Assembly (NCBI GenBank): GCA_002345425.1
Contig: DDWA01000058.1
Span: forward strand, 22,565 to 70,839
Direction of reading: 5' to 3'
From: Caryophanales bacterium UBA2298
Lineage (GTDB): Bacteria; Bacillota_I; Bacilli_A; Izemoplasmatales; Hujiaoplasmataceae
DNA length: 48,275 bases
In this document: positions 6,650 to 15,752 of the stretch, piece after piece
How positions within the stretch are numbered: position 1 is the stretch's first letter
How the letters are laid out: each line of letters opens with the position of its first letter
Program-made: the position numbers and the translations under genes
The notes under the pieces: generated by a model
What the model was told of the DNA's origin: nothing
The model's database searches: none
The model's input: the letters and a program-made list of their open reading frames with translations, nothing else

Positions 6650-9472
6650 TTATTTTTTCTTTTTTAAAACTATAAAAACAATCACACCAGCAGCTATAGC
6701 AACACCGCCCGCAATACTTCCAATGATAATTCCTAGATTACTAGATATTGAAAAGTCATATTCAGCATTTAAATCAATTACATCTTTATGAACAACATAT
6801 GTTGAATTAGCTGATAATGTAATAGTGTCGCCACCAGCATATTCATCAATAACTTCAGTTCCAGCAAGTTCTCCATTGACCACAACATAATAATTCCCAT
6901 CACCTAAAAGTTTAACTTTAACTTCTTTTTCATTAGCATTATGGAATACTACGATAGTTTCAAATTCATCACCACTAGCATGGTTAGTAATTTCAAAAGC
7001 GATTAAACCATCCATTTCTTCTTCAATGAATCTGACATTACTAACAACTTCTGCAGTATCGGCCATTCTAAATGACTCATGTGCTTTTCTTAAAGCAATC
7101 AAACCCTTATAGTAATTATAAACTTCTTGAGTTGTCTCTTCGGTCATCAAATCCCACCTAATTTGATTAGTTACATCAGGAGATTCATAACTGTTATGAT
7201 CAAACCCTTCGCCTTCAGCTAATGGTTTTGATCTGAGTAATTCATCACCTGCATGCAAGAATGCAATTCCTTGCGATGTTAAAACAATTGCGTTCGCTTG
7301 TTTTTGCAGAGCTGGAATCAATGACAAACGGTCAGTAGTTTCTAAAGTTAAATATAACTTATCATGTAAAGTGTTATTATCATGAGCCGTCACATAGTTA
7401 ATAGTCTTTATTGGAACAGTATGCCAAACTTTCTGCGCAGTAAGATTTGATCCAGTGATTGCTGGATGATTTATTCCGCCAACAATTCCGTATTTAATTC
7501 TCATGATATTATTAGCAGAGAATTCGCCTTGAATAAATCCACCCTGGTCTCTAGCGAAAACAGAGCCTTTAACACCATCTCTTAAATCATCATTGAAAGC
7601 ACCGACTGTCGCCATTTCCGCTAAATTCATCTTACCGCCTTGAAGCGATGCATCTAATGGTGAAGTACCACCCATCCATGGTTCGCCATAAGCAATAATA
7701 GTATCATCAATTTCATGTAATGCTTCTTCTAAAAGAGTCATTGTTTCTGTGTCATGAAGTGCCATTAGGTCAAATCTAAATCCAGAAATATTATATTCAT
7801 AAGCCCAGAATTTCACTGAATCAATCATGAATTTTCTCATCATGACCCGTTCTGAAGCTGTTTCGTTACCAGTACCTGAACCGTTACTGAAAGCACCGCT
7901 AGAGGTTTTTCTAAAATAATATCCTGGTACTATCTTTTCAAAATTCGAATCTGCTGTCAATCCATGATGATTATAAACAACATCCATGTTGATTCTAATA
8001 TCAGCTTCACCAAACTCCATAATCATTCGTTTTAATTCCATAACTCTTGTTTCACCATCGTAAGGATCACTTGAATAAGACCCTTCAGGAACGTTAAAGT
8101 TCAGTGGCATATAACCCCAGTTAAATGCATTATAATCTTCATCATCTAATTTACTTTCATCGACAACGCCAAAATCAAAGAACGGTAAGATTTGGACATG
8201 AGTTACACCCAAATCAATGATATGATCAAATCCAGTTCTAAATCCTTCATATCTTGTTCCTGATTCTGTTAATCCTAAGAATTTACCACGATTTGCTTCA
8301 GTACCATTCCAACTTGAATGACTTGTCAAATCTCTGACATGCAATTCATAAATTATCGCATCAGTTGCCTTTTCCATGTTATCAGGTCTGTTATCATAAG
8401 TAAAACCAGTTGGATTTACTTGTGAAAAATCAACAACCATACCTCTGATACCATTAACTCCTGCACTCTTAGCATATGGGTCAATAGTTTCATTGGTAAC
8501 ACTACCGTTAGTAACACTGTATGTATAATAACTTCCATGTAGATTCCCTGCTTCTTCATAATAAAATGTTCCATTGACATCTTTAACCATGTCTATAGTT
8601 CTTACAGGAGTATCCGTTCCACCTAAGCTAAGTGGTGTTCCTGTATCATAAATATTAAGTTTTACACTTTGCGAAACTGGTGCCCAAACTCTAAAAGTTG
8701 TATAAGTTTCAGCTACAACAGCTCCTAAATCATCACCTTCATAACCAAAAGCCGTTTCAAATTCTTCTGAATCATATATACCGTCAAAAGTAACACTATA
8801 ATCATTAACTGAAGAATCAGATGGGAAAGTTGCTTCAATAGTATATGATTTGGCAAAATCCAAATCATTTGCTAAAGTAACTGTTCCACTTGTTTCATCA
8901 ATTGCAACATCAGTCGTTGCAACTATAACATCATCTTCTTTCACGACAACGCTTGTTCCGTTAATCACCTCAGTTGTAGTAAAGTAGATTACATTTAAAT
9001 CAGTGAAATAAGCGTTTTTAAACTTAGGACTCTTATCAGGTCCTTCAGGATCAGTAAGTGATGTTCCTATTCTTGAATCGCCCTCTACTAGATAAATATG
9101 GAATTCACCATTAGCAGTCATTTCAGGAATATCAACAAATCTATCGCCATCAACATCCTTTTCGACCCAATCACCTTTTCTTACAATCAACCCTAATCTT
9201 GTAATATCAGGAAATGTTTCTTGAACGTTGATTATCGTAACTACTCCACCATAATTGAACTCATTTCCAGTTTGATCGTCTTCAAACTCAAATGCTTGTC
9301 CTTCTAAACTTTCTGGCATGTTTTGCCAACCCCAAATATTCCAGTTATCGTAATCTCCCCCATAACGGTAATAATGGATATAGATTTCACTAACTGCTTC
9401 ATCAGCTTTGACATATGAAATAAGTGAAAATGCACTTAAAATCATCAAAACTAAAACTAATAATTTTTTCAT
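6650..9472 (-). CDS. pulA: Type I pullulanase, secreted and C-terminally membrane-anchored
   Basis: The start is placed at the second ATG (9472): GGAGGG lies 4-5 bp upstream of it, while the ATG at 9484 has no Shine-Dalgarno. This gives 940 aa. A signal peptide (residues 1-23, cut near VKA-DE) is followed by a CBM41/PUD-like starch-binding domain rich in Trp (about 25-145), a spacer domain (about 155-235), and a CBM48-like domain (about 255-345, YTTFRVWAP). The GH13 barrel follows, with the pullulanase motif FNWGY near 450, DVVYNHH near 497, nucleophile Asp568 in GFRFDLMALHD, acid/base Glu597 in YGEPWMGG, and Asp698 in TAHDNNTLHD. A C-terminal transmembrane helix ends in LKKKK. It debranches alpha-1,6 links of pullulan or starch outside the cell and is divergent from the malEFG importer. 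Confidence 0.93.
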   Translation of the reverse strand: MKKLLVLVLMILSAFSLISYVKADEAVSEIYIHYYRYGGDYDNWNIWGWQNMPESLEGQAFEFEDDQTGNEFNYGGVVTIINVQETFPDITRLGLIVRKGDWVEKDVDGDRFVDIPEMTANGEFHIYLVEGDSRIGTSLTDPEGPDKSPKFKNAYFTDLNVIYFTTTEVINGTSVVVKEDDVIVATTDVAIDETSGTVTLANDLDFAKSYTIEATFPSDSSVNDYSVTFDGIYDSEEFETAFGYEGDDLGAVVAETYTTFRVWAPVSQSVKLNIYDTGTPLSLGGTDTPVRTIDMVKDVNGTFYYEEAGNLHGSYYTYSVTNGSVTNETIDPYAKSAGVNGIRGMVVDFSQVNPTGFTYDNRPDNMEKATDAIIYELHVRDLTSHSSWNGTEANRGKFLGLTESGTRYEGFRTGFDHIIDLGVTHVQILPFFDFGVVDESKLDDEDYNAFNWGYMPLNFNVPEGSYSSDPYDGETRVMELKRMIMEFGEADIRINMDVVYNHHGLTADSNFEKIVPGYYFRKTSSGAFSNGSGTGNETASERVMMRKFMIDSVKFWAYEYNISGFRFDLMALHDTETMTLLEEALHEIDDTIIAYGEPWMGGTSPLDASLQGGKMNLAEMATVGAFNDDLRDGVKGSVFARDQGGFIQGEFSANNIMRIKYGIVGGINHPAITGSNLTAQKVWHTVPIKTINYVTAHDNNTLHDKLYLTLETTDRLSLIPALQKQANAIVLTSQGIAFLHAGDELLRSKPLAEGEGFDHNSYESPDVTNQIRWDLMTEETTQEVYNYYKGLIALRKAHESFRMADTAEVVSNVRFIEEEMDGLIAFEITNHASGDEFETIVVFHNANEKEVKVKLLGDGNYYVVVNGELAGTEVIDEYAGGDTITLSANSTYVVHKDVIDLNAEYDFSISSNLGIIIGSIAGGVAIAAGVIVFIVLKKKK

Positions 9473-9506
9473 TTTTCCCTCCATAAATTATTTCATTTAC
9501 AATAAT

Positions 9507-9533
9507 ATTATATCATATCAATTATGTTTGTAA
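9507..9533 (-). promoter_or_regulatory. Extended -10 promoter of the pullulanase gene
   Basis: On the minus strand a perfect TATAAT (complement of 9507-9512) is preceded by TGA (extended -10, complement of 9513-9515). The -35 region is weak (TTACAA, complement of 9528-9533, at a short 15-nt spacing). A weak -35 with an extended -10 suits an activated or tightly regulated promoter. Confidence 0.6.
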
Positions 9534-9551
9534 GGGATTACATTTAAAAAA

Positions 9552-9565
9552 TGAAAACGATAACA
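9552..9565. promoter_or_regulatory. CcpA-type cre site between divergent pulA and malE
   Basis: TGAAAACGATAACA matches the cre consensus TGWAANCGNTNWCA at every fixed position. It lies between the two divergent promoters, about 58 bp upstream of the probable pulA start site and about 88 bp upstream of that of malE. Catabolite control of alpha-glucan use is the natural reading. A LacI/MalR-type regulator could bind the same sequence; no such regulator is encoded in the window. Confidence 0.65.
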
Positions 9566-9610
9566 CATCCAATAAATTAGGCATTTGTTTTCCGAACACT
9601 CCCAAGGCTC

Positions 9611-9639
9611 TTGCAAACGCTTTTATTAAGTGATAAAAT
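9611..9639 (+). promoter_or_regulatory. Promoter of malE with an overlapping LacI-type half-matching operator
   Basis: TTGCAA (9611-9616), 17-nt spacer and TAAAAT (9634-9639) with a TGA extension at 9631-9633. The -35 box overlaps TGCAAACGCTTTTA (9612-9625), a CG-centred site with 12 of 14 cre consensus positions, so a CcpA- or MalR-like protein bound here would block RNA polymerase. Confidence 0.65.
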
Positions 9640-9677
9640 TATGAGTAATATAATATATATATAAAAGGAGAAGGAAA

Positions 9678-11006
9678 ATGAAAAAATTATTACTATTAAT
9701 GGCACTCGCTATGGTGGTATTATTCACCGCTGCTGGGTGTGGTGGAAAAACACCATTAACGATTTGGGTGGGATCCGAATCAGAAGCATTCTATACAGCG
9801 AAAATGGAGGAATACAAAGCCTTATACCTAGAAACTACAGGTGAAGAATTCCCTCACGAAATCGCAGTTAAGGGCGTAGACACAGGTACAGCAGCTTCAA
9901 CATTCCTAGACGATACTGAAGCTGGCGCTGATATCTTCACTGCTGCTCATGACAACTTAGGAAAATTGATAGCTGGTTCTAGTTCAGTAGCTCCAGTACA
10001 ATCTCAAGCTTTACTGGATCAAATTCAAGCAGATAACCCTGCTTCATTCCTTGAAGTTATCAAAGGAACTGTCAACGGAACAGAATACACTTTTGGTATT
10101 CCTTATATCGCTCAATCATTAGTTCTTTACTATAACAAAGCTTTTATAACTGAAACTCAAGCTCAAACTTGGGAAGGTATCTTAGAAGCGGCTGTTGATA
10201 ACAACAAACAAGCATTATCACTAGCTGGAACGGATGGTTTTAATAACTCATTCATCCTTTTAGCTACTGAAGCTGAAACTGGAGATACAAGCTTAAAATT
10301 ATATGAAAATGGAGTTCAAGAAAACTGTTTTGGTACTGGTGATGATACAATCGCTAAACTTAAATGGGGTCAAAACTTCTTCAACCATCCAAACGGAGCT
10401 AAAGCACCAACTGACTCAGGTTGGGAAGTTGAATTAAAAGATGAAATTTCTATTTCTTTCATCGGTGGAGCATGGCATTATTCAGCTGCTAAAGCAGCTT
10501 TAGGTGATGACTTAGGAATCACAATTCTACCAACATTTACAATTGATGAAACTGAAGCTTACGGCGATGCTGTAACTGGAACAGTTTATCAATCAGGTAC
10601 TTTCGCAGACACAAAAGCATTCTTTATGAAAAAAGGTAGTGCTTATCAAGAATATCTAGAAGACATCTTATTATTCTTAACAAGCAAAGATGTTCAAGAA
10701 GAATCTTTCGAACAAGTTCAAAACTTACCTGCTTACAAAAACGCAGCTGATGAATTCGCAGCTTTCCAAGAAGATACTCTTGACGCTCAGCTTGCCGCTG
10801 CTCAAGTTAGAATGTTTGAATTTGGTATTCCTCAACCATTTGGTTTCTCAAGCAAATTTAACACATATTACTATTCAAAAGGCGCTCCTGAACTAATCTT
10901 AGAAATATTAAAAAATCCTAATGGAAATCTAACGACTCATGAAGCAATTCTAGCACAAATGCAAAAAGTAGAATCATTATGGAAAACAGGGTTACAGCCT
11001 CAATAA
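9678..11006 (+). CDS. malE: Malto-oligosaccharide ABC transporter substrate-binding lipoprotein
   Basis: 442 residues with a lipoprotein signal peptide and lipobox TAAGC (Cys21). The mature protein begins with TIWVGSESEAFY, the first strand of family 1 sugar-binding proteins. It contains the AAHDNLGKL, GIPYIAQSLVLYYNK and FIGGAWHYSAAK segments characteristic of maltodextrin-binding MalE/MalX. It captures extracellular maltodextrins released by the pullulanase and amylase and delivers them to MalFG. The start is supported by AAAAGGAG 8 bp upstream. malF follows after 26 bp with no hairpin. No MsmK/MalK-type ATPase is encoded in the cluster, so a shared ATPase elsewhere must energise it. Confidence 0.92.
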   Translation: MKKLLLLMALAMVVLFTAAGCGGKTPLTIWVGSESEAFYTAKMEEYKALYLETTGEEFPHEIAVKGVDTGTAASTFLDDTEAGADIFTAAHDNLGKLIAGSSSVAPVQSQALLDQIQADNPASFLEVIKGTVNGTEYTFGIPYIAQSLVLYYNKAFITETQAQTWEGILEAAVDNNKQALSLAGTDGFNNSFILLATEAETGDTSLKLYENGVQENCFGTGDDTIAKLKWGQNFFNHPNGAKAPTDSGWEVELKDEISISFIGGAWHYSAAKAALGDDLGITILPTFTIDETEAYGDAVTGTVYQSGTFADTKAFFMKKGSAYQEYLEDILLFLTSKDVQEESFEQVQNLPAYKNAADEFAAFQEDTLDAQLAAAQVRMFEFGIPQPFGFSSKFNTYYYSKGAPELILEILKNPNGNLTTHEAILAQMQKVESLWKTGLQPQ

Positions 11007-11032
11007 ATAAGTCACTTTTCTAAGGAGATATT

Positions 11033-12469
11033 ATGAGTCAAATTAGCGAAAGAAAAAATGAAAAGTCGAGTGAAACATCTCGCTTTTTATCTTTTTTCAA
11101 AAATTTAGGAATAAAAACAAAAAATGCATTTCTTAAATTTGGCAATCGCTTTAAAGATGGTAGTATCGGTACCAAACTCTCACATTTTATTATGGGTTCT
11201 GGTAACCTCTATCACAAGCAAATTGCTAAAGGTCTTATCTATTTAGCGTTACAAATTGCTTTTCTCTTTATCTTTATCACTTCTCCGGAAGTGAATTCAA
11301 CACCTTTAGGTTTTAAATCAATCATCAACTTTATTACCTTAGGTACTGAAGAAGGAGATATCTTCAATCCAACCGACAACTCAATGTTAATGCTTTTATT
11401 TGGGGTTATTGTCTTTGGATTAATAGGTTTATTCTTAGCTGCTTATAGTTCAAACATCAAAAGTTCTTATAAAGCTGATTTAGATAAAAGAAAAGGCAAG
11501 AAACCGACATCATTTAAGCAAGATATCGAATCGCTTCTAGACGAAAGATTCCATATTGCGATGTTAACTCCAGCGATTATCGGTATTTTAATCTTTACCA
11601 TCTTACCGACTATCTTTATGATTTTAATCGCTTTTACTAACTTTGATTCCCAACATCCTGCTGGTCAAGTTCTCTTTGATTGGGTAGGACTAAAAAACTT
11701 TGCGGACATCTTTTCTGGTACCGGTGAAATTTCTGTAAGATTTGGTCCAGTTTTAGGTTGGACATTAATCTGGGCGTTCTTCGCTACTTCTACTAATTAT
11801 ATCGGCGGTATCTTACTAGCACTTTTAATTAATAAAAAAGGAATTAAGCTTAAAAAATTATGGCGTACTGTATTCATTTTAACTATCGCTTTACCACAGT
11901 TTATCTCTCTTTTAGCAATGAGAAATTTATTATCTGAATATGGTCCAATCAATGCCATGCTTTTAGAACTGGGAATAACTGATGCACCGATAAGTTTCTT
12001 ATCGAACGCTGAAAGTGCATGGACTGCGAGAATTACGATTATTGTTATTAATATTTGGATTGGTGTTCCATACACGATGCTAATGACCAGTGGTATTTTA
12101 ATGAATGTTCCTACAGAACTTTATGAAGCTGCCCAAATTGATGGTGCAACGAAAAGACAGGCATTCTTTAATATCACTATTCCTTACATCTTATTCATTA
12201 CCACTCCATATCTAATCACATCATTCATCGGTAACATCACTAGTTTCAATGTTATCTATCTCTTAACCGGAGGTGGACCTGGCGTGCCAGGATATAAAGC
12301 TGGGGAAACCGATCTCTTGGTAACCTGGCTCTATAAATTAACAATTGATGAAAGCGAATATAACATTGGTTCAGTAATTGCGATTTTAACCTTTATTATC
12401 ACTGCTTCTGCTACATTGATTTCTTACCGCAGAAGTAAATCATTTAAAGAGGAGGATGCTTTCCAATGA
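11033..12469 (+). CDS. malF: Maltodextrin ABC transporter permease MalF
   Basis: 478 residues with a long basic N-terminal cytosolic segment (about 1-65) and about eight transmembrane helices. The ATPase-contact EAA loop reads EAAQIDGATKRQAFFNITIP near residue 365. The extra N-terminal helices and the GxxNLYHKQIAKGLIYLALQ-type start are usual for MalF/MalC in Bacillota. It forms the inner-membrane channel with MalG. AAGGAG precedes the ATG at 11033. Its TGA stop overlaps the malG start by 4 bp, which also shows that TGA is used as stop in this genome. Confidence 0.92.
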   Translation: MSQISERKNEKSSETSRFLSFFKNLGIKTKNAFLKFGNRFKDGSIGTKLSHFIMGSGNLYHKQIAKGLIYLALQIAFLFIFITSPEVNSTPLGFKSIINFITLGTEEGDIFNPTDNSMLMLLFGVIVFGLIGLFLAAYSSNIKSSYKADLDKRKGKKPTSFKQDIESLLDERFHIAMLTPAIIGILIFTILPTIFMILIAFTNFDSQHPAGQVLFDWVGLKNFADIFSGTGEISVRFGPVLGWTLIWAFFATSTNYIGGILLALLINKKGIKLKKLWRTVFILTIALPQFISLLAMRNLLSEYGPINAMLLELGITDAPISFLSNAESAWTARITIIVINIWIGVPYTMLMTSGILMNVPTELYEAAQIDGATKRQAFFNITIPYILFITTPYLITSFIGNITSFNVIYLLTGGGPGVPGYKAGETDLLVTWLYKLTIDESEYNIGSVIAILTFIITASATLISYRRSKSFKEEDAFQ

Positions 12470-13407
12470 TAAGCACATCAGCTCCAGCTAATAAAGCTGT
12501 CGAATCAAATTTAGTAATCGGCAAAAAAGCTAAAGTTCCAAAAAGCGTTAAAAATACTAGAAGAACATCATTGATTGTTTCTTATATTCTCCTTGTGGTT
12601 TTAACAATAATTTGGTTATATCCAATTCTCTGGATTTTCCTTAATTCAATTCGGGTCGAGTATAACTCATCTAATCAATTAATTGGTATTGTTGTCAGTC
12701 ATTACTTCCCTAAATCTATCGGTTTAGAAAATTTCAGAAGATTGTTCACAGAAACGCTCTTTCCACGTTGGTTCTTAAATACCTTGATGGTAAGTTCTGT
12801 TTCCTTTGTTCTTTCGACATTACTGACGCTTTCAGTTGCTTATGTTATGAGTAAACTGAAATTCTCCGCTAGAAAGAAATTCTTAAGCATTGCCATCATC
12901 CTTGGTTTATTCCCTGGATTTATGTCAATGATTGCTATTTATTACATCTTAAAAGCTTTACAATTAACCCAAACGCTATTTGCATTAATATTAGTTTATT
13001 CAGCCGGTGCTGGATTAGGATTTTATGTTGCTAAAGGCTTCTTTGACATCATTCCAAATTCCTTGCTGGAATCTGCTAGATTAGACGGTGCTACTAACTC
13101 ACAAATATTTGTTAAAATTATATTACCTTTATCAAAACCAATTATAATTTATACAGCACTATTAGCTTTTATTGGACCTTGGATGGACTTTATCTTCGCT
13201 AGGGTAATCTTAGGTGAAACCAATCGAGAGTTACATACAGTAGCAGTTGGATTATATTACATGATTTACGGTGAACGCGTTGACTCTAATGTCTTTACGA
13301 TGTTTACTGCCGGTTGTGTGGTTGTAGCTGTACCAATCGTTACGTTATTCTTATCAATGCAAAGATACTATATTGAAGGAGTTACTGCTGGGGCTGTTAA
13401 AGGTTAG
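12466..13407 (+). CDS. malG: Maltodextrin ABC transporter permease MalG
   Basis: 313 residues with six predicted transmembrane helices. The EAA motif ESARLDGATNSQIFVKIILP lies near residue 200, and the C-terminal ITLFLSMQRYYIEGVTAGAVKG-type ending (abridged) is diagnostic of MalG. It pairs with MalF to import maltodextrins. GAGGAGG sits upstream of the ATG inside malF. The amylase gene follows after only 14 bp, so malE-malF-malG-amylase is one transcript. Confidence 0.92.
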   Translation: MISTSAPANKAVESNLVIGKKAKVPKSVKNTRRTSLIVSYILLVVLTIIWLYPILWIFLNSIRVEYNSSNQLIGIVVSHYFPKSIGLENFRRLFTETLFPRWFLNTLMVSSVSFVLSTLLTLSVAYVMSKLKFSARKKFLSIAIILGLFPGFMSMIAIYYILKALQLTQTLFALILVYSAGAGLGFYVAKGFFDIIPNSLLESARLDGATNSQIFVKIILPLSKPIIIYTALLAFIGPWMDFIFARVILGETNRELHTVAVGLYYMIYGERVDSNVFTMFTAGCVVVAVPIVTLFLSMQRYYIEGVTAGAVKG

Positions 13408-13421
13408 AAAGGACGATATTC

Positions 13422-15017
13422 ATGAAAAAAATACTGATTATTGTACTAATGCTTTTATTCAGTTTTTCAGTAATGTCATGTAATTCAATGAGAGAGTATA
13501 AAATTGAAGAACCATTACTTCTTGCTAATCAACCAGATGACTTATACCGCGTTTATTATGAAATCTTTGTCGGTTCCTTTTCCGATAGTAATGATGACGG
13601 TATCGGTGATATCCAAGGGATGATTAACCGCTTTGATTATCTTAACGACGGTGACGATTTTAGCGGTAAAAGTTTAGGGGTTGAGGGTATTTGGTTAATG
13701 CCAATCATGCCCTCCCCTAGTTACCATAAATACGATGTAACGAACTATAAAGAAATTGATTCAAAATATGGAACTCTAGATGATTTTGAAGAGTTTCTCA
13801 ATTTAGCTAATGAAAGAAATGTTTATGTGATAATTGATTTAATCTTAAATCACACCTCAAATCAGCACCCTTGGTTTAAAGCGGCTAAACAAGCTATGGA
13901 AGCAAATGATTTAGATAACAAATATCTTGATTATTATGTTTTGGTAATGGAAGATGAAAAAGAACCTGGTAAAATCTATTATCCTTTTACCGGTGAATAC
14001 TACTACGAAGGCAACTTCTCTTCTAGCATGCCTGAACTTAATCTTGATAGTGTTGAAGTAAGAGCAGAAATCGTCGATATCGTCAGTTTCTGGTATGACT
14101 TAGGAGTTGATGGTTTCAGATTGGATGCTGCTAAATACCCTTACTTAAATGAAGATGATAAAAATATTGATTTTTGGAATTGGTTTGTTACAGAATGCAA
14201 AAATATCAATCCTGATACTTATATTGTCGGTGAAGTTTGGTCAGGCGACAGTTTAATCGCTCCATATTACGAATCCTTCAGTAACTTCGATTTCGGGATG
14301 TCACAACTTCAAGGCGCTATTTCCTTGGTCGCTCAAGGTTTAGATGACGTTAATTGGTATGTGTCTTATCTTAACAATTACCGCAATTTAGTTGAAAACT
14401 ATAATTCGGAAGCAATTCTTACTCCTTTCATCTCCAACCATGATATGAACCGTTCGGCAGGTTATTTAAGTCTAGATGATTATGAAATGCAGATGGCAGC
14501 GAATCTTTACATGCTGACCTATGGTAATCCTTTCATCTACTACGGTGAAGAAATCGGAATGAAAGGATCAAGAACGACCGAGATGACAGATGCCAATAGA
14601 AGGCTAGCAATGCTTTGGGGTGATAAAGATACTGTTAAAGACCCAATAGGCACAACTTATAATGAAGATAATCAGATCAACGGCACAGTAAAGTCACAAT
14701 TAAAAGACAAAGATAGTCTATTGAACCATTATAAAAAATTGATTATGATCCGCAAAAGTAACCCAGAAATTGCTCGAGGAGAATATACGCCGATTATCTT
14801 TAACGGCTATTATTCATTCGGTGGTTTTCTATCCACTTATGAAAACTCCACTGTCGGAGTCTTTCATAATTTAAGTGACACAGAATTAGTTATTGACTTA
14901 AGTAATTATACAAATTATGAATTTAATGCAATACGTGCATACGTTGGTGCCAACTCCGCTAGTTTAAGCGGTCAAACCTTAACAATCGGCGCTTATACAT
15001 CAGTTATTTTGAAATAG
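13422..15017 (+). CDS. GH13 alpha-amylase/alpha-glucanase lipoprotein
   Basis: 531 residues with a lipoprotein signal (lipobox SVMSC, Cys20), so it is exported and lipid-anchored. The GH13 conserved regions are all present: DLILNHTS (region I, about 140), DGFRLDAAKY with the nucleophile Asp (about 229), VGEVW with the acid/base Glu (about 270) and FISNHDMNR (about 343). The DDGIGDIQG loop after the first strand contains a calcium-type Asp cluster common in bacterial oligosaccharide-processing amylases. It probably cleaves alpha-1,4 links at the cell surface to feed MalEFG. Endo- versus exo-mode (amylase, neopullulanase or alpha-glucosidase) cannot be decided from the motifs. Confidence 0.9.
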   Translation: MKKILIIVLMLLFSFSVMSCNSMREYKIEEPLLLANQPDDLYRVYYEIFVGSFSDSNDDGIGDIQGMINRFDYLNDGDDFSGKSLGVEGIWLMPIMPSPSYHKYDVTNYKEIDSKYGTLDDFEEFLNLANERNVYVIIDLILNHTSNQHPWFKAAKQAMEANDLDNKYLDYYVLVMEDEKEPGKIYYPFTGEYYYEGNFSSSMPELNLDSVEVRAEIVDIVSFWYDLGVDGFRLDAAKYPYLNEDDKNIDFWNWFVTECKNINPDTYIVGEVWSGDSLIAPYYESFSNFDFGMSQLQGAISLVAQGLDDVNWYVSYLNNYRNLVENYNSEAILTPFISNHDMNRSAGYLSLDDYEMQMAANLYMLTYGNPFIYYGEEIGMKGSRTTEMTDANRRLAMLWGDKDTVKDPIGTTYNEDNQINGTVKSQLKDKDSLLNHYKKLIMIRKSNPEIARGEYTPIIFNGYYSFGGFLSTYENSTVGVFHNLSDTELVIDLSNYTNYEFNAIRAYVGANSASLSGQTLTIGAYTSVILK

Positions 15018-15058
15018 TAAAAGCGGTTACATCTTTTTTGTGAAAACAGTTAAAGCAA

Positions 15059-15087
15059 TTGACACAAAAACATCACAGTGATATAAT
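15059..15087 (+). promoter_or_regulatory. Full-consensus extended promoter of the small lipoprotein gene
   Basis: Perfect TTGACA (15059-15064), 17-nt spacer and perfect TATAAT (15082-15087) with TG at 15079-15080. A cre-like TGAAAACAGTTAAA (15041-15054, 12 of 14 consensus positions) lies just upstream. This is among the strongest promoters in the window and implies that the small lipoprotein is made in excess of the upstream operon. Confidence 0.8.
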
Positions 15088-15134
15088 AAAGATAAGTTTT
15101 AAATAAAAATTTAAAATAATATAAGGAGAGAAAA

Positions 15135-15698
15135 ATGAAGAAATTATTAGTTTTATTATTAGCTTTAGTATTTTCTTTTGGTTTAGTAGCTTGTTCAAGC
15201 GAACCATTAGCTAACGCTGAAAAAGATTACTACGCAACTGGTAACTTCAATGGTTGGGATACTGTTGAAGCTGGTAAAATGGTTGCTATCGCTAAAAACG
15301 ATGACAGAGTTGCATCTATCAAAGGCGATTTAGATGATGTAGAATTTCTATATTTATTAGAAGCTACACTTCCTACTACAGAAGCTGGATGGACAGTAAC
15401 TTACACTATCGGTGGAACAGAAACAACTGTTGATGGAAACTTAACTGTAAAAGTTATTAGAACTACAGCTGGGGATCCAGATGCTAGAGATTGGTGGGCA
15501 CAAAGTCCTGAATCTGGCGAAATTATTAACTTAACACCAGGAGATTTATACATTCCTCCATTCGTTGAAGAAAACGTAGGCGGAGCTGGTGGTTGGAATG
15601 ACAACCCTATCGCTTTTGAAGCTGGTACTTATTACATCATTTTCGCTGAATTCGAAGATGGAGCTAGAGCATTAGGCTTAATCCCAGTAGTTGCTTAA
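15135..15698 (+). CDS. Small surface lipoprotein, possible starch-binding module
   Basis: 187 residues: signal peptide with lipobox LVAC (Cys20), then a single beta-rich, acidic domain of about 160 aa with no catalytic motif. The mature start YYATGNFNGWDT resembles the opening strand-turn of E-set or SusE/SusF-type starch-binding modules, which use such Trp/Asn positions for glucan contact. Other exposed aromatics are Trp120-Trp121 and Trp154 in GGWNDNP. The location right after the amylase, and a full-consensus promoter, support a role in holding alpha-glucan at the cell surface. The family is not recognised with certainty and the function is inferred. AAGGAGAG precedes the ATG. Confidence 0.7.
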   Translation: MKKLLVLLLALVFSFGLVACSSEPLANAEKDYYATGNFNGWDTVEAGKMVAIAKNDDRVASIKGDLDDVEFLYLLEATLPTTEAGWTVTYTIGGTETTVDGNLTVKVIRTTAGDPDARDWWAQSPESGEIINLTPGDLYIPPFVEENVGGAGGWNDNPIAFEAGTYYIIFAEFEDGARALGLIPVVA

Positions 15699-15716
15699 TT
15701 AATTATTAAAAAATAA

Positions 15717-15752
15717 AGACCTAACTTAATTGAAAAGTTAGGCCTTTTTTTT
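15717..15752. terminator. Bidirectional terminator between lipoprotein and amidase genes
   Basis: Stem GACCTAACTT/AAGTTAGGCC (15718-15727 with 15734-15743, one mismatch) is followed by eight T on the plus strand and preceded by an A-rich run that gives a U-rich tail on the minus strand. It separates convergent genes. Confidence 0.75.
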
